DNA from: Bacteroidia bacterium
GTDB taxonomy: Bacteria; Bacteroidota; Ignavibacteria; SZUA-365
Assembly: GCA_027493955.1 (NCBI GenBank)
Contig: JAOSJT010000001.1
Coordinates: forward strand, 1,069,131 to 1,133,130
Direction: 5' to 3'
DNA length: 64,000 bases
This document shows, piece after piece, positions 35,797 to 43,394 of this stretch. How positions within the stretch are numbered: position 1 is the stretch's first letter; each line of letters starts with the position of its first letter. The notes under the pieces were generated by a model. That model had not been told where the DNA came from and ran no database searches. It worked only from the letters and a program-made list of their open reading frames with translations. Made by a program: the position numbers and the translations under genes.

Positions 35797-37293
35797 TCAT
35801 TCACGCAAGTTTTCCGGCAAACCACTGAGCTGACTTTTCCTGGACCGCGGTTTACCGGGATGGGACATGGCGAGCACCTCGTCCTTGATGGATTCGAGAT
35901 ACGCAAGAGCGGCAGTACTGTCGTTGGGGATAATCCCGTCGAGTACGGCATCTTCGATGCGGGTTTTGAGTACACCAACGAGGATACCGGGACGTATGCC
36001 GCAGACGCGCATGATGGTTTCACCATCCAGGGGTGGTTGCCAGTTGCGCAGACGGTCTCGTTCCTCCACTTCGCGGATGCGTAGCACGAGTGCATCGTAA
36101 TTGCGCAAATACTTTTTCACGAGCTTCGGATTTTTCGTGGTGATGTCCGAACGACACAGGTCGAGCAATTCGCCGAGGTGCTCTCCGGCATCCACCACCA
36201 AACGCCGTATCGCGGTGTCCGTTACCTCCTCATTGATCAGCGCGATGGGGCGCAAATGAAGCAAGACCATTTTTTTGACGAACGACACCGGTTCGAGCGG
36301 TAATTTCATGCGACGAAAAATGGGAAGGACCATACGCGCACCGATTTCGGGATGTCCGTGAAAAGTCCATCCCGTTTCCTCGACAAAGGCCTTGGTCCGC
36401 GGTTTGGCGATGTCGTGCAACAGCGCACTGAAGCGGAGCCAGATATCCTCAGTCACACCGCAAAGATTGTCGAGGACTTTCAACGTGTGGTAGAAAACAT
36501 CTTTATGATGGAAGTTTTTTACACCGTCCGGGTATTCCATGGAACGTTGGTCCACGCCGGCAAGCTGCGACAATTCGGGAAACACATGGCTCAGCAAACC
36601 GCATTCCTGCATGGGTGCCAGCCCCACCGACGGCTTCGGCGCGGCTAGTAATTTCAAAAATTCGTCGCGTATCCGCTCCATGGAGACAATCGCGATGCGC
36701 TCACGCATATCGCGTATAGCCGCGAGGGCCGGAGACGCTATCGTGAAATCCAGTTGCGCTGCGAAACGGAATGCGCGCATCATGCGCAAGGGATCGTCGG
36801 AAAACGTGGCGGAGGGCTCGAGCGGCGTCCTCAGGACGCGCAGCGCAAGATCTTCACGCCCGTGAAAGGGATCGATGAGGCGTCCGTAGTCGTCGGGTAA
36901 GAGAGAGGCCGCCATTGCGTTGACCGTGAAATCCCTGCGTCGGAGGTCATCGTCAATGCTCCCTGTGCTTACCACCGGCTTCCGCGAGGTTTCGAGGTAT
37001 TCTTCTCTCCGGGTTCCGACGAACTCTATTTCCGTGTTATCCACGGCAATGCGCGCGGTACCGAATCGCGCAAATTCCACCACCCGTGAGCTGTGCAGTG
37101 CGCTATGCACCGCGTGCGCAAAAGCGATGCCGTCGCCTTCCACGGAGATGTCAATATCCTTGATTTCTTTGCCCAGCAAGATGTCGCGCACCACGCCGCC
37201 TACGACGAACGCACGTTCGCCGCGGGAAGCAGCCAGCGCGCCGATGCGTTGCAGCAAGGGATTCAGGAGCTCTATGTGGGTGATTTCAGGCAC
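35797..37293 (-). CDS. CCA-adding enzyme / poly(A) polymerase family with HD domain
   Basis: About 498 residues from the GTG at 37293; an ATG at 37404 in the same frame would add 37 poorly conserved residues, so the start is uncertain. The class II nucleotidyltransferase head shows FVVGGVVRDILLGKEIKDIDIS (catalytic DxD), then RRDFTVNAMA and LRMMRAFRFAAQLDF. An HD domain (HTLKVLDNL...LLHDIAKP...HPEIGA) follows. It probably adds or repairs the tRNA 3' CCA end; a poly(A) polymerase role cannot be ruled out from sequence alone. A dyad (TCTGAC/GTCAGA, 37452-37468) lies in the divergent region shared with hsp20. Confidence 0.88.
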   Translation of the reverse strand: MPEITHIELLNPLLQRIGALAASRGERAFVVGGVVRDILLGKEIKDIDISVEGDGIAFAHAVHSALHSSRVVEFARFGTARIAVDNTEIEFVGTRREEYLETSRKPVVSTGSIDDDLRRRDFTVNAMAASLLPDDYGRLIDPFHGREDLALRVLRTPLEPSATFSDDPLRMMRAFRFAAQLDFTIASPALAAIRDMRERIAIVSMERIRDEFLKLLAAPKPSVGLAPMQECGLLSHVFPELSQLAGVDQRSMEYPDGVKNFHHKDVFYHTLKVLDNLCGVTEDIWLRFSALLHDIAKPRTKAFVEETGWTFHGHPEIGARMVLPIFRRMKLPLEPVSFVKKMVLLHLRPIALINEEVTDTAIRRLVVDAGEHLGELLDLCRSDITTKNPKLVKKYLRNYDALVLRIREVEERDRLRNWQPPLDGETIMRVCGIRPGILVGVLKTRIEDAVLDGIIPNDSTAALAYLESIKDEVLAMSHPGKPRSRKSQLSGLPENLRE

Positions 37294-37606
37294 GTATGGT
37301 TCGCGCGGTGCTTGAATGAAAGTTCGTGTTGATCCGGATACTACCGCGCTCTCCTCTCTCACCGAATGAAATCCGGATTTTGTGCATGCGCTTCGTTTTA
37401 CCAAACATTAAATGTAGGAAAATCTTTTCGCAGAAACAATGCAGTTTTTCGTCTGACGTATTGTCAGAAAACGCTTCTGCCACTTTGTCACCGTGCTGCC
37501 ATTTTGCGTGGCGAGCGATGCAAAGATGACACAAATGGAGGGAATTTACACTTTGGTACGATACTTGATGAGATTTAACGGAATCATTTCACCAAGGAGG
37601 CACATC

Positions 37607-38044
37607 ATGCCGCATTATCGTTTTGACCCGATGAAGGAATTCGAGAATCTTTCGCAGCGCATGCGGAAATTCGCAGATGAGTTTCCCGAAACCTTTTCCC
37701 TTGAATTCGGCAAAGGCTTCGAGCCCAAAGTGGACGTGTATCACGATGATGCGAGCATCAGCGTGATAGCGGAGTTGCCGGGAATGGCCAAAAATGAGAT
37801 TTCCGTCTCCCTGGCCGACGGAGTGCTGACTCTGAAAGGCGAGAAGAAGCTTCCGGTCAGTGGCGAAGGCACAACCATCCTCCGCTCGGAGCGCTCCTTC
37901 GGTGAGTTCAAGCGCCTGATCGAACTTCCGGGTGAGGTGGACGCGAACAGCATCAGCGCGCACATGGATGCCGGTGTCTTAAGCATCGTCATCCGGAAAA
38001 AAGTGCGCGTGCAGGACAAGGAAATAACGATAGAAATCGGTTAA
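37607..38044 (+). CDS. small heat-shock protein, Hsp20 family
   Basis: A 145-residue alpha-crystallin-domain chaperone, start at 37607 with AGGAGG 7 nt upstream. The core reads PKVDVYHDDASISVIAELPGMAKNEISVSLADGVLTLKGEKK, and the closing AHMDAGVLSIVIRKK holds the conserved A-x-x-x-x-GVL motif. The C-terminal IXI-like anchor (ITIEI) is present. It holds unfolding proteins for DnaK, whose gene follows 30 nt downstream, so the pair is likely one heat-inducible operon. Confidence 0.93.
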   Translation: MPHYRFDPMKEFENLSQRMRKFADEFPETFSLEFGKGFEPKVDVYHDDASISVIAELPGMAKNEISVSLADGVLTLKGEKKLPVSGEGTTILRSERSFGEFKRLIELPGEVDANSISAHMDAGVLSIVIRKKVRVQDKEITIEIG

Positions 38045-38074
38045 CAGTAATTCAACGCAAGGAGTTTTCACACA

Positions 38075-39991
38075 ATGGGCAAAATTATCGGTATTGACCT
38101 GGGAACGACCAATTCGGTTGTCGCTGTGATGGAAGGCAGCACACCGACTGTCATCCCGAACTCGGACGGCGGACGCACTACACCCTCCGTCATCGGTTTC
38201 AAAAAAGACGGTGAACGCGTGATCGGCAATGCCGCCAAGCGTCAGGCCGTTACCAATCCGAAGAACACCGTGTATTCCATAAAACGCTTCATGGGCCGGC
38301 GCTACGATGAAGTTCTCAACGAAATCTCGGAAGTCCCCTACGAAGTGATTCGCGGCGACAACGACACCGCACGTGTGCGCATTGAAGACCGCGTGTACTC
38401 GCCGCCCGAGATCAGCGCCATGGTGTTGCAAGCACTCAAAAAATCCGCCGAAGATTACCTGGGTGAGAAGGTCACCGAAGCGGTGATTACCGTACCCGCG
38501 TATTTCAACGATGCACAGCGCCAGGCGACCAAAGACGCGGGTGAAATCGCAGGCCTTACCGTGCGGCGTATCATCAACGAGCCAACGGCGGCCGCGCTGG
38601 CGTACGGTCTCGATAAAAAGAACAAGCAGCAGAAAATCGCCGTGTACGATCTCGGCGGCGGCACCTTCGATATCTCCATACTCGAACTCGGCGATGGCGT
38701 GTTCGAGGTGAAGTCCACAAACGGCGATACGCATCTCGGCGGCGACGATTTCGATCAGCGACTCATCGATTTTCTGGCGGATGAATTCCAGAAGAATGAG
38801 GGCGTTGATCTCCGCAAGGATGCCATGGCCTTGCAGCGTTTGCGCGAAGCGGCGGAGAAGGCGAAAATGGAACTCTCCTCCCAACTGCAGACCGACGTCA
38901 ATCTCCCCTTCATCACCGCGACGGCGGAAGGCCCGAAGCATCTCAACACGACCATCACGCGTACGAAGTTCGAGCAACTTACCGACGATCTCGTTCGCCG
39001 CACCGTCGATCCCTGCAAGGCCGCCTTACAGGATGCCGGACTCACACCGAACGACATCGATGAAGTCATTCTGGTTGGCGGCTCTACGCGCATCCCGCGC
39101 GTACAGCAGATTGTCAAAGACCTCTTCGGGAAGGAACCGCACAAGGGCGTGAATCCCGACGAAGTCGTCGGTGTAGGCGCGGCCATTCAGGGTGGCGTAC
39201 TCGCCGGCGATGTCAGCGACGTGCTGCTGCTGGACGTCACCCCGCTCTCATTAGGCATCGAGACGCTCGGCGGTGTGATGACGACGCTGATTCCGTCGAA
39301 CACCACCATTCCCACCCGCAAAAGCGAGATTTTCTCCACGGCGGCCGACAGCCAGACCTCGGTGGAAATTCACGTGTTGCAGGGCGAGCGTCCCATGGCT
39401 GCGGACAACCGCACACTCGGACGATTCCATCTCGATGGCATTCCCCCTGCGCCGCGCGGCGTTCCGCAGGTGGAGGTGACTTTCGATATCGACGCCAACG
39501 GCATTCTCCATGTGGCGGCCAAGGACAAGGCCACGAATAAAGAGCAGAGCATTCGCATCACTTCGTCCAGCGGACTCGATAAGGACGACATCGAGCGCAT
39601 GCGCCGCGAGGCGCAGGAACACGCGGCCGACGACAAGAAGCGCAAGGAGGAAGTGGATTTGCGCAATCAGGCGGACAGTCTCGTATTCCAGACCCGCAAA
39701 CAGCTTGAAGACTTCAAGGATCAGCTCGATGCGGACACGAAAGCGAAACTCGAGGATCAGGCCAAGCGACTCGAAGAGGCACTGAAGGCCGGCGTGGCCG
39801 CGGACATCAAGTCGACGATGGATGAACTGAACAAGACCTGGAACGAGGCCTCCACGAAGATGTATCAGAATGCGCAGCAGCCCGGTGCCGGTCCCGATCC
39901 TGGAGCCGCGAATGCCGGAGATGCAAATACGGGTGGTGGATCCTCCGCCACCGATGCAGACTACGAAGTCGTGGACGACGAGAAAAAGTAA
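38075..39991 (+). CDS. dnaK: molecular chaperone DnaK (Hsp70)
   Basis: A 638-residue protein of normal DnaK length. ATPase domain: [16 protein letters not shown] at the N terminus, [23 protein letters not shown] and [14 protein letters not shown]. The substrate-binding domain follows the linker [16 protein letters not shown], with a helical lid and the acidic tail [18 protein letters not shown] precedes the start. No grpE or dnaJ adjoins it; hsp20 is the upstream partner. A GC-rich hairpin follows. Confidence 0.97.
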   Translation: MGKIIGIDLGTTNSVVAVMEGSTPTVIPNSDGGRTTPSVIGFKKDGERVIGNAAKRQAVTNPKNTVYSIKRFMGRRYDEVLNEISEVPYEVIRGDNDTARVRIEDRVYSPPEISAMVLQALKKSAEDYLGEKVTEAVITVPAYFNDAQRQATKDAGEIAGLTVRRIINEPTAAALAYGLDKKNKQQKIAVYDLGGGTFDISILELGDGVFEVKSTNGDTHLGGDDFDQRLIDFLADEFQKNEGVDLRKDAMALQRLREAAEKAKMELSSQLQTDVNLPFITATAEGPKHLNTTITRTKFEQLTDDLVRRTVDPCKAALQDAGLTPNDIDEVILVGGSTRIPRVQQIVKDLFGKEPHKGVNPDEVVGVGAAIQGGVLAGDVSDVLLLDVTPLSLGIETLGGVMTTLIPSNTTIPTRKSEIFSTAADSQTSVEIHVLQGERPMAADNRTLGRFHLDGIPPAPRGVPQVEVTFDIDANGILHVAAKDKATNKEQSIRITSSSGLDKDDIERMRREAQEHAADDKKRKEEVDLRNQADSLVFQTRKQLEDFKDQLDADTKAKLEDQAKRLEEALKAGVAADIKSTMDELNKTWNEASTKMYQNAQQPGAGPDPGAANAGDANTGGGSSATDADYEVVDDEKK

Positions 39992-40012
39992 TTTCCCTTC
40001 CATGAAGATGCG

Positions 40013-40044
40013 ACGGCGCGGAGTTCCCATTGGCTCCGCGCCGT
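40013..40044 (+). terminator. terminator-like hairpin after dnaK
   Basis: Perfect 11-bp stem ACGGCGCGGAG / CTCCGCGCCGT with a 10-nt loop, 22 nt after the dnaK stop. No T-run follows; the repeat array begins 14 nt later. Confidence 0.7.
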
Positions 40045-40180
40045 TGCAGTATTACACAGAGAGCAAAGAGCGGAGAGCACGGCCGTGTGGGGGCGCGGCG
40101 CGAAGAGCAGAGAGCTGAGAGCAGAGAGCACGGCCGTGTGGGGGCGCTCGCACCGTACAAGTGCCTCAGTTCGGGAGGAT

Positions 40181-40249
40181 GGCGCCTGCCCGCCGAAGCC
40201 ATTGCACAGCGCTTCGGTATCTCGATACTGTGATTTGGCGCAGGCGGGG
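40181..40249 (+). repeat. hairpin insert A in repeat unit 2
   Basis: About 67 bp beginning GGCGCCTGCCCGCCGAAGCC and ending TTGGCGCAGGCGGG. Nested complementarity: CGCCTGC with GCAGGCG at the ends, CCGAAGC with GCTTCGG inside, and a small TATC-TC-GATA hairpin. The whole could fold as a branched structure in DNA or RNA. Confidence 0.8.
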
Positions 40250-40468
40250 AGAGCGAAGAGCGGAGAGCACGGCCGTGTGGGGGCGCTCGCACGGTACAAG
40301 TGCCTCGGTTCGGGAGGAGGCAGAGAGCGAAGAGCGGAGAGCATGGCCGTGTGGGGGCGCTCGCACCGTACAAGTGCCTCAGTTCGGGAGAACGCAGAGA
40401 GCAAAGAGCGGAGAGCACGGTCGTGTGGGGGCGCTCGCACCGTAGAAGTGGATCAGTTCGGGAGAATA

Positions 40469-40535
40469 GCGCCTGCCCGCCGAAGCCTTTGCACAGTGCT
40501 TCGGCATCTCGATAATGTGATTTGGCGCAGGCGGG
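40469..40535 (+). repeat. hairpin insert B in repeat unit 5
   Basis: A near-identical second copy of insert A (differences such as CCTTTGCACAGTGCTTCGG versus CCATTGCACAGCGCTTCGG), inserted at the equivalent place after TTCGGGAGAATA. CCGAAGC no longer pairs perfectly beyond GCTTCGG but the outer CGCCTGC/GCAGGCG arms are kept. Confidence 0.8.
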
Positions 40536-40746
40536 AAGAGCGGAGAGCACGGCCGTGTGGAATAGCTCAAATCGTACAAGCCCCTCACTTCGGGAGGAGG
40601 CAGAGAGCGAAGAGCGGAGAGCATGGCCGTGCAAGATCGCTCGAATTGCACAAGTGCCTTAGTTTGGGAGGCGGAAGGCGTCGGATGAGCACAAGAGCCA
40701 GACAGCGGTTATAGTTCTTTGTGCGGACATCCGTTACGCACGACCG

Positions 40747-40786
40747 TGCTCTCTGCTCTCTGCTCTCTGCTCTCTGCTCTCTGCTC
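40747..40786 (-). repeat. inverted array unit ending in a TGCTCTC heptamer satellite
   Basis: Five full TGCTCTC units plus one partial. Read on the minus strand this gives GAGCAGAGAGCAGAGAGC leading into GAGAGCACGGTCGTGCG, which is the start of the array unit in opposite orientation to the main array. The segment 40687-40746 between the two is unique sequence. Confidence 0.85.
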
Positions 40787-40908
40787 CGGCCGCACCACCG
40801 CCCGTACAGACGCCCGGCCGCGCGTCTCTACCGCACCACCACCACCCGCGTTGCTTTTCGACGCCTTCGCATGTAGATTATCTGCATGTGCAATCATTGG
40901 AAACGAAC

Positions 40909-41109
40909 ATGATCAGTGAAGATTTGTTGAAGATTCTCGTCTGTCCCATCGGAAAGTCGGAACTGCGGCTGGAGGGCGATACGCTCGTGTGCACGAGCTG
41001 TGGTGTCAAGTACCGCATCGAGGACGATATCCCCATTATGCTCATCGAGGAGGCGGAGCTGCCGGAGGGTGTGACGTCAATCGACGATCTGGAGTGCATG
41101 AAGAAGTAG
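40909..41109 (+). CDS. Trm112/UPF0434-family zinc-ribbon-like protein
   Basis: A 66-residue protein from the ATG at 40909 (an upstream ATG at 40888 adds seven residues). ISEDLLKILVCPIGKSELRL...LVCTSCGVKYRIEDDIPIMLIEEA matches the small bacterial Trm112-like family, with three cysteines (the usual second Cys of the CPxC pair is replaced, CPIG). Relatives activate methyltransferases; the role in bacteria is mostly unknown. It stands between the repeat array and a T9SS gene. Confidence 0.88.
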   Translation: MISEDLLKILVCPIGKSELRLEGDTLVCTSCGVKYRIEDDIPIMLIEEAELPEGVTSIDDLECMKK

Positions 41110-41328
41110 GTGCCTGAAGAGAGTACACTCATCTTTTGATTGCTAAGCCAGCGTGAGAACTGACTCCGTTGTCGATGTAGTACCCCGTCAGTGGCGGCGA
41201 GGAACAAGGTAGGAATCTGATGACGCCATATGGAGGGACAAAACCTCGGTAATTTATTTTCAGGGGATGGGAATTATTTCGCGTTTCAAGTGTCATCAGT
41301 AGTACAAACACTTTTTGCAGGTCGCGAT

Positions 41329-43389
41329 ATGTTCCAACGTTGTGTTATCCGGGCATTCGTCCTCTACGCATTCCTATTCCCTTGCCATACGCATGGACAG
41401 TCCACTTGGGAGGTGTTCTATCCTTCGGGAAGCGGAGCTTCGCAACTCGTCCGGGATTCTGATTCACTGTTCGCGGTGATCGACGACAATCTCTTCATTT
41501 CAGGAGATTGTGGTGAGAACTGGCGGCGGGTGGAGGGATTTCATCCACAGATCTACGCGATGGCGACGGATGACGAGGGACTGTATATCGCAGCCGGAAA
41601 AGCAGGATTATTTATTCGGAAGCACGGCGACGAGAAACTTCGGCGATCGGGAATCGACACTCTCGCCTTCTACGGAATCCTCAATCACGCGGACACGCTG
41701 TTCCTCAATTCGAGAGACGCTCTGTACACGACCATCGATCGCGGAATACATTTTACCAGAGTCTCTGTAATCGAGAAGTTCCGGCGGTTTCTGTTCTCCG
41801 ATGGGATCGCGCTGTACGCGGACATCGGGACGAATTATCTTGCCCGCAGTGAAGACGGCGGTGTTACATGGCTGCAATGTTCGGTCACTCTTGATTATGG
41901 TCAGCAATTTTTAGCCCATCGTGGCAATCTTTACTGCGGAATTTCGGATGTGAGGGCGTTGCAAAGATCCACCGACCGTGGAGCGACCTGGAAGAAGGTA
42001 CCTTCCGTACCTGTGGATCCACGTACGGACCGATTTTTCATGAATCTCAAAGGGATTTCCACTCTGACCGCGGACGAAGAAGCGCTGTACATTAATACAG
42101 GCCGAGGAATATTTCGGAGTACGGATGAAGGCGGAAGCTGGCAGGCGATATCCGATGCCGACACCCGATTCAAATCCATGTTAAAAACTCCGCACTGTCT
42201 TCTTGCCGGCAGCGCGGCCGGAAGTTTCCGTTACATCGAGCAGGCGCGACACTGGCGGCAGCTTCCGTTGTACTGGTTCGACGCGATACCAACGTTACAA
42301 GCGGGAGGGCGCTTCATCTGTGACGGAGGCGGACGCTTCTCTCCCGATGAAGGAAGCAGTTGGTGGGCAGACAGCCACTCTTTTCAGCCAGTCGCTTCCA
42401 GGCCTGACGGGACTCTCTACAGATCTCAGGAAGCCGGCAGTGATTCGGCCTGGCTCATGATGTCGATTGATAATGGTATGCACTGGGAGATTATCGATTC
42501 CTTACCCCGCGGTCGGAGCAGACTTGCCGCAAATGACAGGTATCTGATCGCAGCTCATTTCACAAGCTACCAAACGACGCTGCGTCTCTCCGACGACGGC
42601 GGCGGCATCTGGGTGTCCATTCTCGACCATCCCGTTTCGTTGCCGAATGTTACGATGAATGCCTCGAACCACATTCTTCTCAATTCCGGGAATACCTGGC
42701 TCTTCTCGCCGGACCTTGGTGTAAGCTGGGATTCGGTGCACAGCTACAGCGTCGATACTATACGCAGAGCGACTCTCACCAGCCATTCATTCTTCATCGA
42801 GACGGATAAAGGGATATTCCGCTGGATACGGCCAGGTGAATGGGAGCACGTACTGGTTGATCAATCGATCTCCGATGCGAGGATCGCGGGTGGCTGGCGC
42901 CAATATCTTTGTGTTTTAGGACGTGATTCACTGCACCTGTTGAACGAGGAAAGCCGAGTGTGGGCGGCTGTTCCCCTCCCTGATCCATTCAGAGCATCCG
43001 GAGAGCGTCCGGCATTCGCCACATCGAATTCATACGTCTTCGTCGCGCAGAAATTCGGAATGGCGTACCGGTTGAAACCTGAAGGAATCACCTCGCTCCA
43101 TGTGCGTTCCCTTGCAGGGCTTGACAAACTGCCGATAGTAGTGCACATGTCGCCCCATCCGGCTTGCGGGCAGGTTACGATAGCGTTGGACGGTCAGCAT
43201 GATGCGAGCGTCGAGGTGTCTGTATACGATATGCAGAGCCGCAAGGTCATGGATCTGTATCAGGGTGAGCTTGGCTCCGGATCGCAGACCATCCACGGCG
43301 ATGTTTCCATGCTCCCGGTTGGTGCTTATGTGCTGCACATCGCCAACGAATCGCGGCGAGTATTTCACCCGTTCATCGTTGCGAGGTGA
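41329..43389 (+). CDS. T9SS surface protein with Asp-box repeats (paralogue 1)
   Basis: A 686-residue protein from the ATG at 41329, which gives a signal peptide with cleavage THG|QST; the frame is open from 41230. At least eight Asp-box-like motifs (SxDxGxxW) recur, e.g. SGDCGENW, SEDGGVTW, STDRGATW, STDEGGSW, SIDNGMHW and SPDLGVSW, the turn signature of sialidase/photosystem-stability-factor propellers. No sialidase catalytic Arg triad is evident. The C terminus (EVSVYDMQSRKVMDLYQGELGSG...FHPFIVAR) is a sorting domain without NYPNPFNP. It is followed 5 nt later by a paralogue. Confidence 0.82.
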   Translation: MFQRCVIRAFVLYAFLFPCHTHGQSTWEVFYPSGSGASQLVRDSDSLFAVIDDNLFISGDCGENWRRVEGFHPQIYAMATDDEGLYIAAGKAGLFIRKHGDEKLRRSGIDTLAFYGILNHADTLFLNSRDALYTTIDRGIHFTRVSVIEKFRRFLFSDGIALYADIGTNYLARSEDGGVTWLQCSVTLDYGQQFLAHRGNLYCGISDVRALQRSTDRGATWKKVPSVPVDPRTDRFFMNLKGISTLTADEEALYINTGRGIFRSTDEGGSWQAISDADTRFKSMLKTPHCLLAGSAAGSFRYIEQARHWRQLPLYWFDAIPTLQAGGRFICDGGGRFSPDEGSSWWADSHSFQPVASRPDGTLYRSQEAGSDSAWLMMSIDNGMHWEIIDSLPRGRSRLAANDRYLIAAHFTSYQTTLRLSDDGGGIWVSILDHPVSLPNVTMNASNHILLNSGNTWLFSPDLGVSWDSVHSYSVDTIRRATLTSHSFFIETDKGIFRWIRPGEWEHVLVDQSISDARIAGGWRQYLCVLGRDSLHLLNEESRVWAAVPLPDPFRASGERPAFATSNSYVFVAQKFGMAYRLKPEGITSLHVRSLAGLDKLPIVVHMSPHPACGQVTIALDGQHDASVEVSVYDMQSRKVMDLYQGELGSGSQTIHGDVSMLPVGAYVLHIANESRRVFHPFIVAR

Positions 43390-43394
43390 TTATC

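Larger units (their letters stand above)
40058..40674 (+). repeat. array of seven ~74-bp imperfect tandem units
   Basis: Units begin near 40058 (truncated), 40101, 40250, 40320, 40394, 40536 and 40600. The common order is GCAGAGAGCGAAGAGCGG, then AGAGCACGGCCGTGTGGGGG, then CGCTCGCACCGTACAAGTGC, then CTCAGTTCGGGAG. CACGGCCGTG inside each unit is a perfect palindrome. Units 2 and 5 carry a 67-bp hairpin insert after TTCGGGAG. The open frames across the array exist on both strands and repeat the same peptides, so I take it as non-coding. There are no unique spacers, so it is not CRISPR. Confidence 0.9.

Noticed and set aside
37452-37468. CIRCE-type (HrcA) operator before hsp20
   Set aside because: There is a TCTGAC/GTCAGA dyad, but it does not match TTAGCACTC-N9-GAGTGCTAA, so the heat-shock control mechanism cannot be named.
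40058-40674. CRISPR array
   Set aside because: The units are directly adjacent or separated by copies of one hairpin, not unique spacers, unit length is about 74 bp, and no cas gene is present.
39807-40715. Several long open frames across the repeat array on both strands (peptides with repeated HTAVLSALRSL or GRVGALAPYKC phrases)
   Set aside because: They arise from the tandem unit being free of stops in most frames. The same DNA is open on both strands, there is no ribosome site, signal or domain, and the composition is extreme.
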